A DNA stretch of 64,000 nt from NCBI GenBank assembly GCA_938034445.1, contig CALHLD010000005.1, positions 1 to 64,000 on the forward strand, in the 5' to 3' direction. Numbering within the stretch: the stretch's first letter is position 1; each line of letters starts with the position of its first letter. The notes beneath the pieces were generated by a model that saw nothing but the letters and a program-made list of their open reading frames with translations, was not told where the DNA came from and made no database searches. Shown here in pieces: positions 1 through 8,694 of this stretch. The position numbers and the translations under genes are program-made. The DNA comes from an uncultured archaeon. GTDB lineage: Archaea; Thermoproteota; Nitrososphaeria; JACIWG01.

Positions 1-583
1 GCTTTTCCCTAATCTTCCAATAGTTTGTTATCTGTCCATTGTGTACGAGTGCTATGTCTGCATATTTTAGAGACTGAAATGGGTGTGCATGAAATATGTC
101 GACACAGCTTTCCGTAGAAAATCTTACATGTCCAAGTCCATGTGTTCCATACATTTCCGAAATCTTGAAGTTTTTTTCAAGTTCTTCAACAACTCCTGTA
201 TCCTTTATTATCTCCATTCTTCTACCTATACTTATAACCTTAGCTAAACCTGTCGAATTTACTTTTTCAACGATGTCCTCTAGCTTATCTTCTGATGTTC
301 TCACGATATAGTTGTCGAAACCGAACCCCCTTACTATATTAATTTTTATGCTTCTAATGTCTGCTCCAGCTTTTGCTAGGGCTGTCGAAACCTTACTTAA
401 AGCTCCAACAATGTCTTTTGTAAGAACTTTAACAATATATTCGTTTCCTTGAACATTTTCTCCACCATATATTGCTACTCCTGCAGAATCTTTTCCCCTA
501 TGCTGGAGTTTCTCCATCATGGCTATCAAATATTTTCCAATTGCTCCCTCTTTTTCAAAAAAAATGCAAGCTATGCCACAGAT
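1..583 (-). CDS. Class II glutamine amidotransferase domain of archaeal glutamate synthase (partial, ATC start)
   Basis: This gene is not in the ORF track; I translated it by hand. The frame is open from base 583 to the window edge (194 codons). It begins Cys-Gly-Ile-Ala and carries the class II amidotransferase (Ntn-hydrolase) landmarks: QHRGKDSAGVAIY, GTHGLGHVRFST, AHPFQ and LVHNGQITN. The N-terminal Cys is the glutaminase nucleophile, so translation must begin at the codon just before it. That codon is ATC, with a strong Shine-Dalgarno GAGGTGA ending 7 nt upstream. There is no ATG, GTG or TTG between the in-frame TAG of glnA and the Cys. The best family match is the stand-alone GltB1-type domain of archaeal glutamate synthase, releasing ammonia from glutamine; PurF- or GlmS-like enzymes are less likely. 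It lies 18 nt downstream of glnA on the same strand, consistent with a GS/GOGAT operon. Confidence 0.82.
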   Translation of the reverse strand, partial: MCGIACIFFEKEGAIGKYLIAMMEKLQHRGKDSAGVAIYGGENVQGNEYIVKVLTKDIVGALSKVSTALAKAGADIRSIKINIVRGFGFDNYIVRTSEDKLEDIVEKVNSTGLAKVISIGRRMEIIKDTGVVEELEKNFKISEMYGTHGLGHVRFSTESCVDIFHAHPFQSLKYADIALVHNGQITNYWKIREK

Positions 584-601
584 ATGACTGTCACCTCTAC
601 C

Positions 602-1963
602 CTATAACCTTCTTATGTATCTTTCAATCTCCCAATCTGTAACCTGTGTTCTGTAAATGTCCCATTCCTTCCTTTTAATATGTAGATAGTTGTGAAAGAG
701 TGTTTCGCCTAAAGCCTTCTTCATAAACTCACTATTTTCCATTAAATCAAGTGCTTCCTTTAATGATTCCGGTAACGATATAATATTTCTTGCTTTTCTC
801 TCTTCATAGCTTAGCTTATATACGTTGAGTTCTGTAGGCTCCCCTGGATCTATTTTCCTCTTAATTCCCTCAAGTCCAGCTAAGCATAGGACTGCAAACT
901 GTAGATAGGGGTTTCCAGCCGGATCTGGGCACCTTATCTCGCATCTTGCAGCATTTTTTCTTCCACCAAAGTTTGGTACTCTGATAAGTGGTGACCTGTT
1001 CCTGAATGCCCACGCTACATAAACTGGAGCCTCGTATCCTGGAACAAGTCTCTTGTAAGAGTTCGGCCAAGATGCTAATACTGCGCACATTTCTCTTCCA
1101 AAGTAAAGTTGTCCTCCTATAAAGTATCGTGCTATCTCTGATAGGAAGTTTGTTGAAGGGTCCTCTGAATAGAATAGGTTTTCCGTTCTATCTATGTTCC
1201 ATAAACTTTGGTGTACGTGCATTCCTGAACCGTTGACACCGTAAAATGGTTTCGGCATGTATGTTGCTATATAACCGTTTTTTGCAGCAACAATCTTTGT
1301 AACCATCTTCATCGTTATAGTCCTGTCAGCGGTTTCAAGTGCTTCATCAAACCTAAAGTCTATCTCATTCTGTCCAAGTGCAACCTCATGATGCGCTATC
1401 TCTATTTCTATACCAAAACATTCTGCCATATCCGCTATTTCGCGTCTAATCCAGTCTGTTAGGTCACCTGGATGGTAGTCAAAGTATCCTGCCATATCAA
1501 TAGGCTTAGGCTTGCCCTCCTCATTCTCTTTTAATAGAAAGAATTCGAGTTCGGGTGCGCACACATACTTCATGCCACTTTCTTCACATTTTTTTAACGC
1601 TTTTTCTAAAACGTATCTTGGATCTCCTTCAAACCTTTTATCTTCTGGTGTGTAAACATCACAGATCATTCTTCCTGACGCTTTCTCCTGAGGTCTCCAC
1701 GGTATTTCTGAAAATGTTGACGGGTCTGGATAGAGTATCATATCAGATTCCTCTATTGGCCTGAACCCGGTTATTGAGGAGCCGTCAAATGATTGTCCAT
1801 TCTCAAATATACTTTCTATGTTTTTTGAGTGTACTTGAAGGCTCTTAAGTATTCCGTTTATGTCAGTAAATTGGAGTTTTATAAATTTGATATTTTTACC
1901 TTTTATCTCTTGCACAACCTTTGTAACATTTTCTTTCCATATAGCATCTTTAAAGTGACGCAT
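602..1963 (-). CDS. glnA: Glutamine synthetase type I
   Basis: Glutamine synthetase condenses glutamate and ammonia using ATP, in the cytosol. The 453-residue length fits GSI. Landmarks in order are DGSSITGF (about residue 60), the metal-binding ELEFFLL (about 140), NGSGMHVHQSLW (about 255), RNRSPLIRVP (about 330) and the C-terminal RCPDPAGNPYL. The usual adenylylation-site context (NLYDLP) is replaced by NVYKLSYEE, so control by adenylylation is unlikely, as in GSI-alpha enzymes. The stop is TAG, followed 18 nt later by the glutamate-synthase amidotransferase domain in the same reading frame. The ATG at 1963 lies downstream of a very AT-rich promoter region. I am confident of the assignment. 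Confidence 0.97.
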   Translation of the reverse strand: MRHFKDAIWKENVTKVVQEIKGKNIKFIKLQFTDINGILKSLQVHSKNIESIFENGQSFDGSSITGFRPIEESDMILYPDPSTFSEIPWRPQEKASGRMICDVYTPEDKRFEGDPRYVLEKALKKCEESGMKYVCAPELEFFLLKENEEGKPKPIDMAGYFDYHPGDLTDWIRREIADMAECFGIEIEIAHHEVALGQNEIDFRFDEALETADRTITMKMVTKIVAAKNGYIATYMPKPFYGVNGSGMHVHQSLWNIDRTENLFYSEDPSTNFLSEIARYFIGGQLYFGREMCAVLASWPNSYKRLVPGYEAPVYVAWAFRNRSPLIRVPNFGGRKNAARCEIRCPDPAGNPYLQFAVLCLAGLEGIKRKIDPGEPTELNVYKLSYEERKARNIISLPESLKEALDLMENSEFMKKALGETLFHNYLHIKRKEWDIYRTQVTDWEIERYIRRL

Positions 1964-2215
1964 TTAACTCGCCACTATATGGGCTAATACCTCCAATATT
2001 ATATCTTATAAAGTTTTTGATGCATATAATATTATAATTTTTACAAAAATTTTTTTTATTACTAAAAAATTTAAAAAAATAATTTTTTTTTAAAAAAATA
2101 GCCTATGAAGATGTTTTTATCTCTAATATAAACCTTTTGTACAAAATATCTTGCATACTGCCATTTAATATTTATTGCCAATTTTATTGTTCAAGCATTT
2201 TGCTAAAGTTTATAG
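1964..2215. promoter_or_regulatory. AT-rich divergent intergenic region (glnA / PCK-like gene)
   Basis: This 250-bp spacer separates divergent genes. It is almost pure A+T between about 2030 and 2100, with alternating A- and T-tracts (T8, A6-7 runs) that could give intrinsic curvature. Several TATA-like stretches lie on the minus strand close to glnA. I see no credible coding frame in it. It probably holds both promoters, but I cannot fix a single TATA box. Confidence 0.45.
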
Positions 2216-2239
2216 GTGCTCTTTTTGTGGGTACTGGTA

Positions 2240-3483
2240 ATGCGTGATAGTAAGGTAAAAAATAACTACTTTACCTATCCTGACAGGCGTCCCCCTAAGG
2301 TTCGTGATAGTGGTGAAATAGAAAAGGTTCTTAGTAGGTTTTCAGGCTTTCCATATGAGGTGGTAGCGAATATTTGTGGTGCAAAAATAATGCTTAAAAC
2401 GAATTCTTTACATGTTTACGAGTATTGGAAACTTAACTGGTTTCCAGCCTCTGAAAATGATGATGTTGACGGTATAATTTACGATTTAGTTGGTGTTGAA
2501 GGCTATGATCCGGTTATCTTATACAATTTCAGAAATCGTAGGTCTCTTATTTTGAATTGCGAATATTATGGTGCTGCAAAGTCGGCTGGCGCACTTGGTC
2601 TTGCAACTTATATTCTAGAGGCAGGGGTGGTTACGCTATACATGGTGCATGTGTAGCTGTACCCAATTCTTCAGGCTATTCTGGTGTTATTATTGTCGCG
2701 CCAACTGGAACAGGGAAGACTTCACAGTTTCATGAGCTTATATATAATGTTAAAAATGCTAAGGTCCATTCTGACGACTATGTTTTCGTATTTTTTGAGC
2801 CTGAACCTGTGGCATATGCTACTGAAAATTGGCTTTACATGCGTACTGAAATCGCTATAAACCATCCTACTTTTATTAAACTCTTTCATGATCTACCGTT
2901 AGAGAATGTTGTTACTGAAAAGGAAAAGTGTGCTCAAAGGTCTGATGACGTATCTAGGATGGGTGAATGTTATAGGGCTGTTTTATATGGTGAAAGAAAG
3001 TGTGTGTTTGACTTGGGCTGTGATCGTTGTTATTGGTCATATGCAAACTCTAGGGTTATGTTTCCAAGAGAAATGTTTCCTATGCTTTTAAAAGATTCTG
3101 AAGGCAATCTTGTCGAACGTCCTAAGGGAAAAGAGAATGTGATTAACAAGTGTAGTATTAAATATGTGCTTCTGCTTACTCGGGATGATTCATCTAAGCC
3201 AGTTAAGCTTTTGGATGTTGATGAAGCAGTCAACATTTTAAAGGAGGGTAAGTTTGTTATTAGACCTGGCTCAGGTCCTCCTGAAAGGTGGGGTCAATAT
3301 GGTTATGAACCCTTCTATAACCCATATCCTCCTGAACATAATTTGAAGGTTGAAGAAGAGTTCTTTAGATCCCTCTATAAGGCTGGTGTAAAATTTTATC
3401 TTCTAAACACTGGAACGTATGAAGGTAAAAAGATAACGATTCATCAAACACACATGTATATTAGACATATTGTCGAAGACTAA
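2240..3483 (+). pseudogene. PEP-carboxykinase/HPr-kinase-like P-loop protein, split by a frameshift
   Basis: Two overlapping ORFs (2216-2656 and 2557-3483) make one protein. The first frame ends LGLATYILEAG and then runs into nonsense; the second frame becomes sensible at GGYAIHGACVAV. The join falls at the run GCAGGGGTGG (2621-2630), where one missing G would restore EAGGGYAIHG. The second half has a Walker A, APTGTGKTS, an acidic HSDDY, CxxxC-type cysteines and a C-terminal NTGTYEGKKITIHQT that resembles the ATP-PEPCK NTG...GKRxSIxxT region. It is therefore most like the PEPCK/HPr-kinase P-loop superfamily; the substrate is unknown. ATG at 2240 is the likelier start than the upstream GTG. 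It may be a real pseudogene, a sequencing indel or a -1 frameshift. The stop overlaps the convergent tldE-like gene. Confidence 0.6.
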
Positions 3484-4817
3484 AACTGTGCTTTCGTCAC
3501 CCTCGTTTTTTCAACTAATATTGTAGGTGTGTACACTGGTATCTCTACTTCCCACCATTTTATCCACTTTCTTTCTTTCCCTATAGCCTTTATGCTTGAA
3601 AGCTGTCTTGGTATACTATCACTTATTCTTGTCCCATTTATTGCATACTTTATACTCCCATTCTCTATAAGGAATGTCGCATCTCTTGGTATAGTAGAAT
3701 ATTCTCCTCTCATATAATTTTGGTATCTTGTGTACCAGTTGTTTGTAACATATACTGCTCTTTTACATTCTCTAATCATTTCATCGACACTCATGTCTCC
3801 AGCGTTAACGACAATATTCCATGGATGTGGTGCAATTATTCCAGCATTTCCTGTACTGGTTGTGCCATACTTTTTTGCCGTAGTTGTATTATGTAGGTAT
3901 GTTTTTAGAACACCCTCTTCAATAATAGTGTTCTTTTGTGTTGGAACTCCTTCGTCATCAAATTTTCTACCACCAAACCCACCCTCTATTGTTCCATAGT
4001 CTTCAACTGTTAGACTTTCAACTGCAACCTTTTTTCCTAGACAGTCTTTGAAGAAGGATGTTCCAGTATCTATTCTAAAGGCTGAAGCTGATATTCCAAC
4101 CATTTGAAAGATGTCAGCTGCTACTGTAGGACTAATTATAAGATCATATTCTCCCTCATCCCAACGTCCAACTTTCTTTGACTCTCTCGAAAACATTCCA
4201 GCAGTCTTTCCAGCTTCTTCAGGATAAAACTTTGAAAGGTAGGTTGAACATGATAGCCCATGTCCACTTGAATTCGTTTCAGAAAAAGCTCTTATGTTCG
4301 CGCTAATGTAACTGATTCTATCCTCTTCCTCTATCCCCCCAGACGTCCTTATTTTACACATTTCTACATTAGCTGAAATTGTTCCAGAAACCCTTTTCGC
4401 CCCCTCCGATAATGCTGCATTTATCGCACTTTCACAGTAGTCCACTATCCCCTCACCTAGTTTCTCAATTTTTTCATCATAATCATTTTTTCCTAAGTAT
4501 TTGAAAACATTTTTTGGCAATGATGTGATGTCGGAGCTTTTTTCAACAAACTGCATGCTCGAAAATAGTCTTTCAACAAACTTGTCTAGTTCCTCTTTTC
4601 TAACAGAATATGTTGTGCCAACAACTTTTTTACCATCCTTTATCATATAAAGAAATACTGCTACCTCATTTAATGTGTCTATAACAGTAATTGAGTTATT
4701 GCTGAATCTGGCCATATTTTCTATTCCATAAACTGCAATAATAGATGTGTCATCAACTTTCAACTCTAAAGCCTTTTTAAATACATTGTCAACAATTTCA
4801 TCTAAGATCTCTTTCAT
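3480..4817 (-). CDS. pmbA: TldE/PmbA-family protein (non-zinc partner of TldD)
   Basis: The 445-residue protein is a PmbA/TldE homologue. The HExxxH zinc motif of TldD is absent and the corresponding region reads VAADIFQMVG. It keeps family segments such as DDEGVPTQKNTIIEEG and the Gly-rich GTIEGGFGG. In bacteria TldD and TldE form a heterodimeric metalloprotease that degrades unfolded peptides and processes RiPP precursors; the archaeal substrates are unknown. It overlaps tldD by 4 bp (ATGA), so the two are translationally coupled. Its stop overlaps the convergent PCK-like gene by 4 nt. Confidence 0.9.
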   Translation of the reverse strand: MKEILDEIVDNVFKKALELKVDDTSIIAVYGIENMARFSNNSITVIDTLNEVAVFLYMIKDGKKVVGTTYSVRKEELDKFVERLFSSMQFVEKSSDITSLPKNVFKYLGKNDYDEKIEKLGEGIVDYCESAINAALSEGAKRVSGTISANVEMCKIRTSGGIEEEDRISYISANIRAFSETNSSGHGLSCSTYLSKFYPEEAGKTAGMFSRESKKVGRWDEGEYDLIISPTVAADIFQMVGISASAFRIDTGTSFFKDCLGKKVAVESLTVEDYGTIEGGFGGRKFDDEGVPTQKNTIIEEGVLKTYLHNTTTAKKYGTTSTGNAGIIAPHPWNIVVNAGDMSVDEMIRECKRAVYVTNNWYTRYQNYMRGEYSTIPRDATFLIENGSIKYAINGTRISDSIPRQLSSIKAIGKERKWIKWWEVEIPVYTPTILVEKTRVTKAQF

Positions 4818-6250
4818 CTTGTCTTCACCTCCAAGTTTCTAAACCTGAGATACGGCCCTCCTGCCCAAACTGGCACTCCCTGCATAGGGTCTCCTTTGCC
4901 GCACGTTGCAGCCCAAAACTGTATTTCCTTTCCTCTTGCATCAAGGCTTGACCATAACCTTTCTGTTGTCACTTCAATAACAGGGTTTATTAGTGGATAT
5001 TTTATTTCTCCATTTTCTATAAGGTATGATTCGTGTCCAACGTATCTTTGGTTCCATCTAATATCGTCAATATTCCATTCCATAAAAGAGTTTACGAGGA
5101 CGCCTCTTTTAACATCTTTGATTAGTTCGTCAAAAGTGTAGTCTCCTGGTTCAACGTAAGTGTTTGCCATTCTAACTATGGGCTCCCTATCAAACTTATT
5201 TGATCTAGCAGCTCCATTGCTTTTCGTCTTAAATTCTCTTGCAGTAGCCCTATTATGTAAAAGTTCGTTTACAATACCATTTACGACAAGTTTCCTTTTT
5301 CTTGCAGGAACCCCTTCATCATCATATAAGTAAAATCCATATGAGCCTGGGATTGTTGGATCATCGGATATGTTTGCTTCCTCACTACCTATTTGTCTTC
5401 CCAAATCTGTGGGCTTAAGATACGATTCACCAGCCTGTGCGCCCTCTCTACCTAATATTCTGTCTGCCTCAAAAGGATGCCCTATAGATTCGTGAACCAT
5501 TATACCTGTAACCTCAGGCCCGGTTATTATATCATATACTCCAGCTACAGTTTTTTGCCCCTTTTCCAAAATTTCTTTAATCACTTGAACCTGTTTTCTT
5601 ATTTCCTCAAATACATTAAGTTTTGTAATCAGTTCCCAGCCTCCGCTCCCCCCAAATTCTATTACCTTCTGTACACTTTTGCTTTCCTTTAATCCTGTAA
5701 GAAAGCCTCCAATATATAATCTGGGAACATAGCCCTCAATATATGTTCCTTGAGAGTTAGTAAAAAGCTTCTTTTCAACTGAAATCTCTAGCTCCAAAAA
5801 TCTCATTGGAATATAATCTTTTTCTTCCAAAACTATGTTATCCAACTCCCTCAACACTTTTGTTAGGTCTTCAAAGCTTTTGTCCACAAGTTTTTGATGC
5901 TCTAACGCAGACCATTTCTTTTTTAATCTCCTTTCTCTACTAAATTTAACCTTATTTTTAGTAAGATTTGACGCGGTCTTTCCCTTCTTTAGAGTTTCTT
6001 CAATAAGCTTTTTAGCATTCTCTCTATTTACGATATTTGTTGCCGAAAAAACTAGGGTTCCATTAAATAGTGCTCTCACACCTAGACCATGAGAGTATGT
6101 AACAATAGCCGGTTCCAGTTGGCCATTTTTTAGTATGCATCCAATCTCCTCACGGGTATGGAGTCTTGTTTCTGCATATTCTGCTCCAGCTTCCTCTATC
6201 TTTTTGACAACATATAATGGTATTTCTAAATCTAAATTTTTTCTGCTCAC
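4814..6250 (-). CDS. tldD: TldD metalloprotease
   Basis: This 478-residue protein is the catalytic zinc-metalloprotease subunit of the TldD/TldE complex. The zinc motif is MVHESIGHPFEAD (HExxxH, about residue 265), followed by DDEGVPARKR and the C-terminal CGKGDPMQGVPVWAGGP signature. It is the first gene of a two-gene operon with the 4-bp-overlapping pmbA. An AT-rich promoter, with ATTTAATATAAATTC on the minus strand, lies just upstream. No RiPP precursor is evident nearby. Confidence 0.95.
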   Translation of the reverse strand: MSRKNLDLEIPLYVVKKIEEAGAEYAETRLHTREEIGCILKNGQLEPAIVTYSHGLGVRALFNGTLVFSATNIVNRENAKKLIEETLKKGKTASNLTKNKVKFSRERRLKKKWSALEHQKLVDKSFEDLTKVLRELDNIVLEEKDYIPMRFLELEISVEKKLFTNSQGTYIEGYVPRLYIGGFLTGLKESKSVQKVIEFGGSGGWELITKLNVFEEIRKQVQVIKEILEKGQKTVAGVYDIITGPEVTGIMVHESIGHPFEADRILGREGAQAGESYLKPTDLGRQIGSEEANISDDPTIPGSYGFYLYDDEGVPARKRKLVVNGIVNELLHNRATAREFKTKSNGAARSNKFDREPIVRMANTYVEPGDYTFDELIKDVKRGVLVNSFMEWNIDDIRWNQRYVGHESYLIENGEIKYPLINPVIEVTTERLWSSLDARGKEIQFWAATCGKGDPMQGVPVWAGGPYLRFRNLEVKTR

Positions 6251-6333
6251 AACATCATACTTAATAAAAGAATTTATATTAAATTTTTCCCAAAAAATAT
6301 AATAGTAAGCTTTGGTTAAACAAGTGTACGATA

Positions 6334-7872
6334 TTGTCCCCTAATGTTTTCTTAATACCCTATGGTGGTGTTGGTAGGATAGGTGGGAACACCTTTCTTA
6401 TAGAAGATGGTTCATCAAAAATCTTCTTAGATTTTGGTCTAGATTTCGGAAAATATAGGTTATACTATGATTTTCCATTAAATGTTCCAAAGACGACACT
6501 AGAATTGTTGATTACGGGTGTACTGCCAAAGATATATTCACATGAAGGACGACAATTTTTTGAATATTGTGAAGTTGAAAAGGGTAATGGTAGGGGTAGA
6601 GGGTGGACGGTAATCGAAAAACAGCCTAAGGAACAATTCTCTGTAATAATATCACATGCGCATTTGGACCATATAGGAAACTCTATTTTCCTTCCATCAT
6701 CTGTACCAATATATTTAAGCACATTTTCTAAAATCTCTTTCCTAACATTCTTTCTATCACATCTCTTTATAGGTAAGAGTGGTTCTCTAGTTGATAAACT
6801 TGCAATATCCTATAATGCAAAGGAAAGGATAAAAAGTTTGGAAAGACCGGAATTTGATGTCTTAAGAAACAAGTATATCATATTCAGGAACAATATTCCA
6901 TTTAAAGTTGATGATGTGTTCGTCGAACCTTATGCTGTAGACCATTCAATACCAGGCTCTTTTGGTTTTATAGTTAAAACAAGCGATCATACAATGGCAT
7001 ACAGTGGTGACTTTAGAGTTCATGGTGTAGTGAAAGATTTTTCTAACAATTTTATTGAAAGGCTTTCAAGTGAGAGAATAGACTATTTTTTATGTGAGGG
7101 AACAAATCTGGGACTAAATCCTGTGAGAAGTGAAGAGGAAGTTGTTTCTTCAACTATGTCCGTTTTAAAGAAATTTTTTGACCATGGAGGCGAACATGCT
7201 CTAGTTATTTTGTCGCATACGAACGTTGACCGGATAAGTGAAATGTATGGGATTTCAAGAAGGTTGGGTCTAAACTTCTATGTATCTGGGACAATCTTCC
7301 TCTTACTATATTATATTTTAACTAGCGAGCTTAAAGAAAGAATCCGCTCTCCTTTACCAGCTCTTGTAAGAGACCCTAAAATTGATAGGACAATCCAAGA
7401 GTTTTGGCCTGGCTCAAGTGAAGTAAGCTCTTTCGGTGTACTCGCTAAAGATAATCCTAAATTGATAAAGTTGGCTGAAAAATTATCTCTTAATGTTGCT
7501 GATGAAAACGATTTTTCCACTGTTCCAAAAAAATCAATACTTCTTTTAAATAGCCTGCCCTCTATCCTAAGTAAAAAGTTTGTAAAGAATAGTCTTTTTA
7601 TAATAAGTACAACCGAGCACGAGGATGAAGAAGATTTATATGATTTAAATCGCTTCGTTAACCAGGCAATGCTTCTTGGTGTCCCACTATTAAGAATACA
7701 CTCATCCGGCCATGTTAATGTAATAGAATTGATTGAAGTTATAAAAAGGGTTAGGCCAAAAAATTTGATCCCAATACACACACTATACCCAAATTTTTTC
7801 AAATCCTACTTCGAAAAAATTTTGGACGTGAACGTAATATTGCCTACAGAAGGCAATCCCATAAAGCTCTAA
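6334..7872 (+). CDS. RNase J-like beta-CASP metallo-beta-lactamase nuclease
   Basis: The 512-residue protein has a metallo-beta-lactamase core with HAHLDHIGN (HxHxDH, about residue 108) and YSGDFRVHG. The beta-CASP motifs are also present: an acidic LCEGTNLG (motif A), HSSGH (motif B) and IPIHT (motif C). This matches archaeal RNase J-type exoribonucleases involved in mRNA decay and rRNA 5' maturation. It starts at TTG, giving MSPNVFLIPYGGVGRIGGN, directly in the conserved beta-strand/Gly-rich start of the fold. A 25-residue insertion containing GNGRGRGW lies just before the HxHxDH motif and looks lineage-specific. It is divergent from tldD. Confidence 0.85.
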   Translation: MSPNVFLIPYGGVGRIGGNTFLIEDGSSKIFLDFGLDFGKYRLYYDFPLNVPKTTLELLITGVLPKIYSHEGRQFFEYCEVEKGNGRGRGWTVIEKQPKEQFSVIISHAHLDHIGNSIFLPSSVPIYLSTFSKISFLTFFLSHLFIGKSGSLVDKLAISYNAKERIKSLERPEFDVLRNKYIIFRNNIPFKVDDVFVEPYAVDHSIPGSFGFIVKTSDHTMAYSGDFRVHGVVKDFSNNFIERLSSERIDYFLCEGTNLGLNPVRSEEEVVSSTMSVLKKFFDHGGEHALVILSHTNVDRISEMYGISRRLGLNFYVSGTIFLLLYYILTSELKERIRSPLPALVRDPKIDRTIQEFWPGSSEVSSFGVLAKDNPKLIKLAEKLSLNVADENDFSTVPKKSILLLNSLPSILSKKFVKNSLFIISTTEHEDEEDLYDLNRFVNQAMLLGVPLLRIHSSGHVNVIELIEVIKRVRPKNLIPIHTLYPNFFKSYFEKILDVNVILPTEGNPIKL

Positions 7873-7917
7873 AAAATTATATACAATGAACCTCAAGCTT
7901 GTATAAGGTGGAAAATA

Positions 7918-8010
7918 TTGTCGCCCACTGGTGACCCAAACTTAGTATACGCTCTCCTAATACTATTATATGGGACAAGATTCAGGTTCAGGAAACATTT
8001 TCAGGTTTAG
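7918..8010 (+). CDS. Candidate 30-aa small protein
   Basis: This ORF is too short for the track. TTG at 7918 is preceded by AAGGTGG at a workable 8-nt spacing. The product has a hydrophobic middle (VYALLILLYG) followed by a strongly basic, aromatic tail (TRFRFRKHFQV). It ends at TAG 8008-8010, overlapping the convergent hjc stop by 4 nt. The good ribosome-binding site and compositional order favour a real peptide, perhaps membrane- or RNA-associated, or the remnant of a longer gene. I do not recognise a family. Confidence 0.35.
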   Translation: MSPTGDPNLVYALLILLYGTRFRFRKHFQV

Positions 8011-8306
8011 GCTTCATCTAATTTTATCCTCTCTTTTAATATTTTCCCCCTCTTTCTTATATACCATATTTCTGCTTCCGCTCCGAAAGCTTTAGCCCAG
8101 GATATTAGCTCTTCTTTCTCCCTCCGTTTTATTCTTGTTTTTCCGCTTTTTACCTGTATTAGGAGTGTTTTTCCATCCTTTCCTGCGAAGATGTCTACTG
8201 GGCCATGCGACATGGCGCTTCTGCTACAGAACCATCCGTCCTTTCTCAGGATCTCCATAACCTTATACTCTTTAGCCCTTCCTCTAGTGTATGGTGTTGT
8301 AACCAT
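8007..8306 (-). CDS. hjc: Holliday junction resolvase Hjc
   Basis: Archaeal Hjc dimers cut four-way DNA junctions during recombination. The 99-residue protein opens TTPYTRGRAKEYKVMEIL (the N-terminal RGR..E catalytic segment) and has RSAMSHGPVDIFAG (catalytic Asp) and LIQVKSGK (the E/QxK motif of the PD-(D/E)XK nuclease fold). It is slightly shorter than typical Hjc (about 120 aa) at the C-terminus. The ATG at 8306 sits beside the AATGGTT repeat region shared with the divergent small gene. Confidence 0.9.
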   Translation of the reverse strand: MVTTPYTRGRAKEYKVMEILRKDGWFCSRSAMSHGPVDIFAGKDGKTLLIQVKSGKTRIKRREKEELISWAKAFGAEAEIWYIRKRGKILKERIKLDEA

Positions 8307-8330
8307 TTTTTCCCTTCCACTCTACATTAT

Positions 8331-8368
8331 AATGGTTAAAATGGTTTTTAAACTAAAATGGTTTAAAC
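8331..8368. promoter_or_regulatory. Repeated AATGGTT / GTTTAAAC motifs in the divergent spacer
   Basis: Three copies of AATGGTT occur at 8331, 8340 and 8358. They include two imperfect direct repeats of AAAATGGTTT(TT)AAACTA, and the second copy contains the perfect palindrome GTTTAAAC (8361-8368). The 8-bp palindromic core with a repeat period of about 17 bp looks like a two-site operator between hjc and the small unknown gene. No regulator can be assigned. Confidence 0.4.
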
Positions 8369-8375
8369 TATTGAG

Positions 8376-8678
8376 GTGCTGTTGGAAGAAAGGTATTTGT
8401 TTCCTCAAGCAGTAAAGTTAAATTTTATTGCAACAAATGAAGGTTTTATTGTCTTCAAAGATGCCGATATATTATCTGGTTTAAAGATAAATACACAGTT
8501 TTTGACAGTTGTTGTTGAAACAATTTCAGGTAAAAATATTGCTGTAGTTAACCTTAACCTTTCATCAAATTCCTCATTAGTTGTATTCGGTGCAAAAGCG
8601 ATGTCCGTCTCGCCTTCACATGAATCGGTAATCGTATATATAGAATTTTATTCTAAAGATGATGTAGAGACTTCATAA
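8376..8678 (+). CDS. Small protein of unknown function (about 100 aa)
   Basis: I do not recognise this protein. It is about 100 residues, predicted mostly beta-strand with alternating hydrophobic residues (NFIATNEGFIVFKD, LTVVVETISG, IAVVNLNLSS, SVIVYIEFY), and has no Cys/His cluster or membrane helix. The start may be GTG 8376 or TTG 8382; GAGGTG just upstream is the likely ribosome-binding site. It is divergent from hjc and convergent with the Phr-like regulator, so it stands alone. Confidence 0.55.
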   Translation: MLLEERYLFPQAVKLNFIATNEGFIVFKDADILSGLKINTQFLTVVVETISGKNIAVVNLNLSSNSSLVVFGAKAMSVSPSHESVIVYIEFYSKDDVETS

Positions 8679-8694
8679 TTGGCAAAAAATTCAT

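Noticed and set aside
2618-2632. Programmed -1 frameshifting in the PCK-like gene
   Set aside because: No canonical slippery heptamer or stimulatory hairpin is visible; a lost G is simpler.
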